Shown here piece after piece: positions 4,953 to 8,246 of a DNA stretch of 8,246 nt. The DNA is taken from contig DDXM01000042.1 in the NCBI GenBank assembly GCA_002347485.1, positions 23,369 through 31,614 of the forward strand. The letters are read 5' to 3'. The stretch's first letter is position 1. The number at the start of each line of letters is the position of its first letter. The stretch is from Anaerolineaceae bacterium UBA2260. Lineage in GTDB: Bacteria > Chloroflexota > Anaerolineae > Anaerolineales > Anaerolineaceae. Both the position numbers and the translations under genes were made by a program. The notes beneath the pieces are model-generated. The model ran no database searches. It had not been told where the DNA came from and saw only the letters and a list, made by a program, of their open reading frames with translations.

Positions 4953-5984
4953 TTGCGGGTGGAAGACATGACTGAAACAGAACTCAAGTATAACCGCGAT
5001 CTATGCGCCCCCTCGCGTTCTGCCTTGACACGTTCTGCCTGCACTGGAACCGCCCGTGTTCCACGTGTGCACCCTGGTGCATTTCCGGGGGAGCGTTATC
5101 TGCGAGAGGGGTATGACCCGCGGTTAGCCAGGTTTCGCGGTTTATGCGCCCCCGAGCTGCGCGCTCTGCCTGCCCTGGAACGGTTTTTGTTCCATGGGTG
5201 CGAGCGAGAGGGGAAAAGCGCCGACACGATCGTACCGGAACCAGGAAGTATAAAGGCGTACGACCGCTACGCCCACGTCAACGGGAACCCAGTCAAGTAC
5301 AACGACCCAAGCGGGCACAGGTATTGCGATACTGCTGACGGCGCATGTACTGGCGGGGGCGGGTATGGGGCAATTTCTGTCCGGCAAATGAAGGAAAAAG
5401 ATAATTCTCAAAAATCAAGCAATGAAATTTATATAACGATTACAAAATCCTTTTCCCTTCAACCGATAGGAATCAATCGGAAAGGAGAGTCATATACTGG
5501 ATTCTCAGGTAGTGGTGATCCTAACACGATATTTAGGCCGTCATGGGACAATCGAACAAGGGCAAGCAATCAAACAAATCCTTCGGATGCACTTGATGCA
5601 ATTGCATATTCTACAGAGGCTATAGGTAATGCAAATTATGTACTTTTCCCAAATGGAAATCAAATTGTGACCTCACAAATCCAAACCCATAAAACCGACA
5701 GATTAGCTTATTTGCCTTTACTAAAACTGTCAGATCTCCTGATAACAAATAAGTCTGAGACTTTTTTAAACAACGATCTATTTATAACAGGCTCGACTGG
5801 CAATTATTCTTCGACGACATCAGCTCTACCAGGCAAAACCGCTTCGTTTAATATTCCCCCTATTTCAATACCATCTACTGGACTAGTTATTTCTGTTTGG
5901 GCTTCAAATAATTGTAAAATCCCGTGTATAACTTCGCAAAACAGAGTTATATATCGTGGCTGGATTGATTTTAGTATTAGGTGA
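4953..5984 (+). CDS. Headless RHS core fragment with an unrecognised beta-rich tail
   Basis: The frame opens after TAA at 4923. TTG at 4953 and ATG at 4968 (behind GGTGG, 4958-4962) are possible starts, but neither is the start of a real RHS gene. From TTG: residues 1-14 are a worn YD-repeat strand, 15-53 come from an inserted repeat (4995-5111), 54-61 read REGYDPRLARF in part, 62-89 come from a second insert (5136-5219), and 90-123 are the RHS core end: ADTIVPEPGS, AYDRYAHVNGNPVKYNDPSG. About 70 residues usual between the YD strand and YDP are missing. The tail (about 220 residues, AT-rich) is rich in Ser, Thr, Asn and Ile with likely beta strands near the end (GKTASFNIPPISIPSTG). I recognise no toxin family in it. 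A lipoprotein gene follows after 22 bases. Confidence 0.6.
   Translation: MRVEDMTETELKYNRDLCAPSRSALTRSACTGTARVPRVHPGAFPGERYLREGYDPRLARFRGLCAPELRALPALERFLFHGCEREGKSADTIVPEPGSIKAYDRYAHVNGNPVKYNDPSGHRYCDTADGACTGGGGYGAISVRQMKEKDNSQKSSNEIYITITKSFSLQPIGINRKGESYTGFSGSGDPNTIFRPSWDNRTRASNQTNPSDALDAIAYSTEAIGNANYVLFPNGNQIVTSQIQTHKTDRLAYLPLLKLSDLLITNKSETFLNNDLFITGSTGNYSSTTSALPGKTASFNIPPISIPSTGLVISVWASNNCKIPCITSQNRVIYRGWIDFSIR
4995..5111 (+). repeat. Palindromic in-frame insertion element, long form
   Basis: The 117-bp unit shares its left end (CGCGATCTATGCGCCCCC) and right end (GCGAGAGGGG) with the 84-bp inserts at 5136 and 6760. It keeps the central hairpin TGGAAC (5045-5050), 7-base loop, GTTCCA (5058-5063). 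The loop sequence CGCCCGT differs from GGTTTTT in the short form. Translated in the host frame it gives 39 residues starting RDLCAPSRSAL, in the same frame as the RGLCAPELRAL of the short form. Confidence 0.6.
5136..5219 (+). repeat. 84-bp in-frame insertion element in RHS core, copy 1
   Basis: It splits the RHS motif between RF and ADTIVP and adds 28 residues (RGLCAPELRALPALER, then FLFHGCEREGKS). It is identical over all 84 bases to 6760-6843. The hairpin TGGAAC (5176-5181), loop GGTTTTT, GTTCCA (5189-5194) lies near its centre. Confidence 0.8.
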
Positions 5985-6006
5985 ATTACTAGGTAGGATG
6001 GTAATA

Positions 6007-6486
6007 ATGAAAAATATAAAATTTATTCCAATTGTAATAATTTTTATCTCAATGATTCTTGGATGTTCTCCTTTAATAAGTGACAATCCTATAACAGCCA
6101 GGCAAGAATACACTAATAAGCAAATCATGCTCTATGCGTTCGATCAATACAACACTTTTACCACCTCTGATGTGATAACTGCCGAGATCTGGAATATGAC
6201 GGAAAATTATATTGAATTTCCTAACAATTATAATATTCGGATTTTTGAACGAACAAAAAAAGGTTGGGTAGAAATATTTGAAGAGCCGGTAACCAGGTTA
6301 CCTCCGGGGCCATTTACCTTTAATCCAATAAACGGAAGCTCGTATATAAAATTGATAGGGATATTTCCTAACTTACCTGATATTAATCGTAAGTATGAGT
6401 TGAGAATTTATGTTTCTGGTGTTATGCAGGAAAATGACGAATCGATTGAGGTTTTTGCTTATACAGATGTTGTATTAAAACCGTAA
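6007..6486 (+). CDS. Small lipoprotein, candidate immunity partner of cassette 2
   Basis: From ATG 6007 the protein has 159 residues. Residues 1-19 are a signal peptide (two lysines, then IPIVIIFISMILG), and C20 follows in the lipobox ILGC, so it should be processed by signal peptidase II and lipid-anchored on the outer face of the membrane. The start is chosen for the ribosome site AGGATGG (5995-6001) five bases upstream; ATG 5998 lacks proper spacing, and 5956 lies inside the RHS gene. The mature part, with segments such as VITAEIWNMTENYIEFP and YELRIYVSGV, suggests an Ig-like or other beta-sandwich domain. No known family is recognised. It follows the RHS tail by 22 bases. If it is an immunity protein, the tail would act in or on the envelope. 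Confidence 0.62.
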   Translation: MKNIKFIPIVIIFISMILGCSPLISDNPITARQEYTNKQIMLYAFDQYNTFTTSDVITAEIWNMTENYIEFPNNYNIRIFERTKKGWVEIFEEPVTRLPPGPFTFNPINGSSYIKLIGIFPNLPDINRKYELRIYVSGVMQENDESIEVFAYTDVVLKP

Positions 6487-6558
6487 TAAGTTTAAGACTA
6501 CAGATTGTTCCATGAACATCATGAGAAGGGTTACCCTAGAGTTAAACCTGCACCTTAA

Positions 6559-6711
6559 CAACCGAATAATCCCACCACCGGCAACCCGCTGACTGCGCTC
6601 AAGTACACCGCATACGGCGAACTGCGCAACGGCACCAGCACCACCGATTACCAATACACCCCGCAAAAGCATCCAGGGCAGGCCGGGCAACGCAATGAAG
6701 CCGAAATTGGT
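6559..6711 (+). pseudogene. Upstream in-frame RHS YD-repeat remnant
   Basis: The frame opens after TAA at 6556 and runs without interruption into the segment called at 6712. It reads LTALKYTAYGELRNGTSTTD, then YQYTPQ and NEAEIGLYYYVARYYDPALARF, a recognisable end of the RHS core. No start codon with a ribosome site is visible, so the large N-terminal part of the RHS protein has been lost. Confidence 0.7.
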
Positions 6712-7524
6712 TTGTACTACTATGTAGCCAGGTATTACGACCCGGCATTAGCTCGTTTTCGCGGTTTATGCGCCCCCGAGCTGCGCGCTCTGCCTGCCCT
6801 GGAACGGTTTTTGTTCCATGGGTGCGAGCGAGAGGGGAAAAGCGCCGACACCATCATTCCCGAGCCGGGGAGCAGCCAGGCGTATGACCGCTACGCCTAC
6901 GTCAACGGGAACCCGGTCAAGTACAACGACCCAAGCGGGCACAGATTGTGGGATGGAATTACAGGAGACACGGGTTCGGGGGGCGATTATGATTCCTATG
7001 CCTATACAGTCTATTACGAATTGCACACCGAACAGGAAAGACAAGAAAATCGACAGACGCTAGAGACAGTCGTAGATGTAACCAGCACCGTTGTTGGAGT
7101 ATTGAATGAGCCCGCGGATTGGTTGATAACAGGTGCTTATTGTGTAAGCGGTGATTGCAGCCCTTGGATGTTTGTGGGATTATTACCGGTAGTACCTTCT
7201 TCTCTCGGAAAACATGTAGATGACGTAATTGAAATTGGGAAGAAAGCACCAATCGTGATAGGTGAAAACATGTCCGAAAGAGTAATACCTTTTGCTAAAG
7301 AGATTGGCGGTACGTATTATAAACCATGGAAGATGGATCTATTCGAAATGGATTTAGCTCTCAAGAGAGATGAAAGGTGGATTCGCAATATTGTTAAAGA
7401 AGGAAGAGAGATAATTGATATCGGTATAGACAAAACCATGCAAACACGTAGCCCATTTTATAAGATGGAGAACAGAGTTCTTGATGAGCTTAGATATGGA
7501 GTAACAAAGTATGAAATCCAATAA
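6712..7524 (+). CDS. Headless RHS core with pretoxin linker and second toxin-like tip
   Basis: TTG at 6712 is an arbitrary start inside a frame open from 6559; from it 270 residues result. Order: the RHS core LYYYVARYYDPALARF, a 28-residue insert (DNA 6760-6843), ADTIIPEPGSSQAYDRYAYV and NGNPVKYNDPSGH, which is the cut point of RHS proteins. Next comes a short Gly-rich joint and the pretoxin linker shared with 3922-4503. The tip (about 90 residues, AT-rich) carries APIVIGENMSERVIPFA, GGTYYKPW, RWIRNIVKEGREIIDIGID and SPFYKMENRVL. A GExM start, an IDIG-x-D strand and SPFY-x-ME recur in RHS-type tips with a likely nuclease role, but I cannot name the family. Its stop overlaps the next gene by 14 bases. 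Confidence 0.7.
   Translation: MYYYVARYYDPALARFRGLCAPELRALPALERFLFHGCEREGKSADTIIPEPGSSQAYDRYAYVNGNPVKYNDPSGHRLWDGITGDTGSGGDYDSYAYTVYYELHTEQERQENRQTLETVVDVTSTVVGVLNEPADWLITGAYCVSGDCSPWMFVGLLPVVPSSLGKHVDDVIEIGKKAPIVIGENMSERVIPFAKEIGGTYYKPWKMDLFEMDLALKRDERWIRNIVKEGREIIDIGIDKTMQTRSPFYKMENRVLDELRYGVTKYEIQ
6760..6843 (+). repeat. 84-bp in-frame insertion element in RHS core, copy 2
   Basis: Identical base for base to 5136-5219 and at the same point of the RHS core (RF to ADTI). The hairpin arms are TGGAAC at 6800-6805 and GTTCCA at 6813-6818. The 102 bp that follow differ from those of copy 1 at about 15 positions. Confidence 0.8.
6988..7167 (+). repeat. Pretoxin-linker repeat, copy 2
   Basis: Matches 3889-4068 at an offset of 3099 bases, with four mismatches over 6991-7167. 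Here it is joined in frame to an RHS core on its left, whereas copy 1 is not. Confidence 0.92.
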
Positions 7525-7981
7525 TGAATTCAAAAAAGGAAAAGTAAATTTACTTGATGTATGTTTGGATAAATTTTCTTACTTGGAGCGAGAGTATAGT
7601 TTTAAAGTTGCCAAGAAAAAAGGAGTGGATAATATTGAAATAGTTTATCAAAATGGAACAACTGGTGTCCAGATATTGTTCGATCGACGGGAGAACCAAA
7701 TATATGTTATGATTTATCAACTAGAAAACGGAAAATTAATAGAAAACCCGATTTTTTTAAGTTATGATACAAGAGTTTATGGGTATGACCTGGATGATAT
7801 ACTTTCTCAAAGGATTCCAGGTTATTCAGGAACAAAAATGAGGTCTGATTGTAATGGAGTTCTATGCGTTCTTGAAAATTACGCTAAAATGCTTAGACTA
7901 CATGCAGCAGATCTTTTATTAGGTGATTTTCAACTTTTCCCAAGGTTAGAAAAAATCGTAAAGAACCGTAAATTATATTAA
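7511..7981 (+). CDS. Putative immunity protein for the second linker-bearing tip
   Basis: This 156-residue AT-rich gene starts at ATG 7511, inside the last codons of the toxin frame (14-base overlap). GGAGT (7498-7502), 8 bases upstream, is the ribosome site. No signal peptide or membrane segment is seen, so it should be cytoplasmic. The N-terminal part (KFSYLEREYSFKVAKKKG, then IEIVYQNGTTGVQILFDRRE and NQIYVMIYQLENGKLIENP) alternates polar and hydrophobic residues like a curved beta sheet. The C-terminal part is helical (LCVLENYAKMLRLHAADLLL). Such a layout is common among immunity proteins of polymorphic toxin systems. Gene overlap and position support its pairing with the tip at 7200-7524. 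The exact Imm family is not recognised. Confidence 0.65.
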   Translation: MKSNNEFKKGKVNLLDVCLDKFSYLEREYSFKVAKKKGVDNIEIVYQNGTTGVQILFDRRENQIYVMIYQLENGKLIENPIFLSYDTRVYGYDLDDILSQRIPGYSGTKMRSDCNGVLCVLENYAKMLRLHAADLLLGDFQLFPRLEKIVKNRKLY

Positions 7982-8177
7982 TCTGACATTAATTTCGAAA
8001 TTTCATTTGTTAAGATTACTAATGAGTGTATTTTGCAAAGAATTCTTCAAATTCATTTAATTTCAAATGAGACAAATGTCTATGATATTTCCAACCTCAG
8101 GCGCTCATATCGGTAGTAGAAGCATGGCTTTATCCATCATCGGCATAACAGTCACCTATTATCCCAATGCGAACTAA
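7982..8177. other. AT-rich spacer after cassette 3
   Basis: No gene is visible. It holds a 12-bp palindrome AATTTCGAAATT (7991-8002) and a weak hairpin TCATTT-N6-AAATGA (8053-8070). Neither has a T run long enough for a clear terminator. Confidence 0.5.
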
Positions 8178-8246
8178 GAATTACAGGTGGAAGGCAGGAC
8201 CGAGACAGAACCCAAGTACTACCGCGGTCGTTGCATCCCCTCGCGT
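8178..8246 (+). pseudogene. Start of a fourth RHS fragment, cut by the window edge
   Basis: The frame after TAA (8175-8177) reads ELQVEGRTETEPKYYRGR, then CIPSR. It is related to ELRVEDMTETELKYNRDL, then CAPSR at 4950-5016. The TAA stands where cassette 2 has TAC (4947-4949). The array therefore continues to the right. Confidence 0.65.
8223..8246 (+). repeat. Left end of another insertion element copy
   Basis: CGCGGTCGTTGCATCCCC then TCGCGT matches the left end of the unit at 4995 with few changes and sits at the same point of the RHS sequence (after KYY/KYN). The rest lies beyond the window. Confidence 0.5.

Noticed and set aside
5142..5411. Minus-strand open frames over the inserted repeat (also 6766-7044)
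   Set aside because: The plus strand carries the RHS motif in frame on both sides of the insert.
3880..8246. Insertion sequence or transposase in the array
   Set aside because: No transposase-like frame and no long terminal inverted repeats; the repeats are short, non-coding-type elements or RHS parts.

Overview
The window looks like a chromosomal segment of an uncultured or little-studied bacterium, most probably Chloroflexota, class Anaerolineae. This is an inference from gene content (two divergent deoxynucleoside kinases, a SpoVS-family protein, a small 2[4Fe-4S] ferredoxin, RHS/YD-repeat debris) and from the moderately high GC of the left part. No marker gene settles the taxonomy.

Left part, 1-3780 (housekeeping, GC-rich). 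The window opens with the 5' end of an AzlC-type amino-acid exporter on the minus strand. Facing away from it are a 56-residue bacterial-type ferredoxin with a textbook sigma70 promoter and a strong terminator, then a deoxynucleoside kinase with its own extended -10 promoter. A SpoVS-family gene converges on the kinase. Between spoVS (1524) and the next gene (2028) lies about 500 bp without a gene. It holds four perfect TTATCCACA DnaA boxes, several near matches, AT-rich segments and palindromes: a very good candidate for the chromosomal replication origin. On the far side a second deoxynucleoside kinase and a nucleotidyltransferase-fold protein form a two-gene minus-strand operon. Deoxynucleotide salvage genes therefore flank the putative origin.

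Right part, 3830-8246 (accessory, plus strand). This is a tandem array of decapitated RHS C-terminal cassettes, each followed by a small gene that fits an immunity role. Cassette 1 (3889-4787) is a toxin-like tip with no RHS core plus a helical 95-residue protein. Cassette 2 (4926-6486) is a shortened RHS core, an unrecognised beta-rich tail and a lipoprotein. Cassette 3 (6559-7981) is an RHS core, the same pretoxin linker as cassette 1 but a different tip, and a 156-residue partner. A fourth RHS fragment begins at about 8178 and leaves the window. The tips and partners are AT-rich while the RHS cores are GC-rich, as expected for modular polymorphic toxins. None of the RHS pieces has a normal N-terminus, so they are probably displaced or silent cassettes that serve as a recombination reservoir.

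The most unusual signal is an 84-bp in-frame insertion that splits the conserved RHS motif between 'ARF' and 'ADTI'. It is identical at all 84 positions in cassettes 2 and 3, while the adjoining 102 bp of RHS core differ at about 15 positions. A longer relative (4995-5111) and a truncated one (8223-8246) share its left end. The two complete forms keep a TGGAAC-N7-GTTCCA hairpin whose loop sequence differs. This resembles a small palindromic mobile element that spreads inside protein-coding genes without breaking the reading frame.
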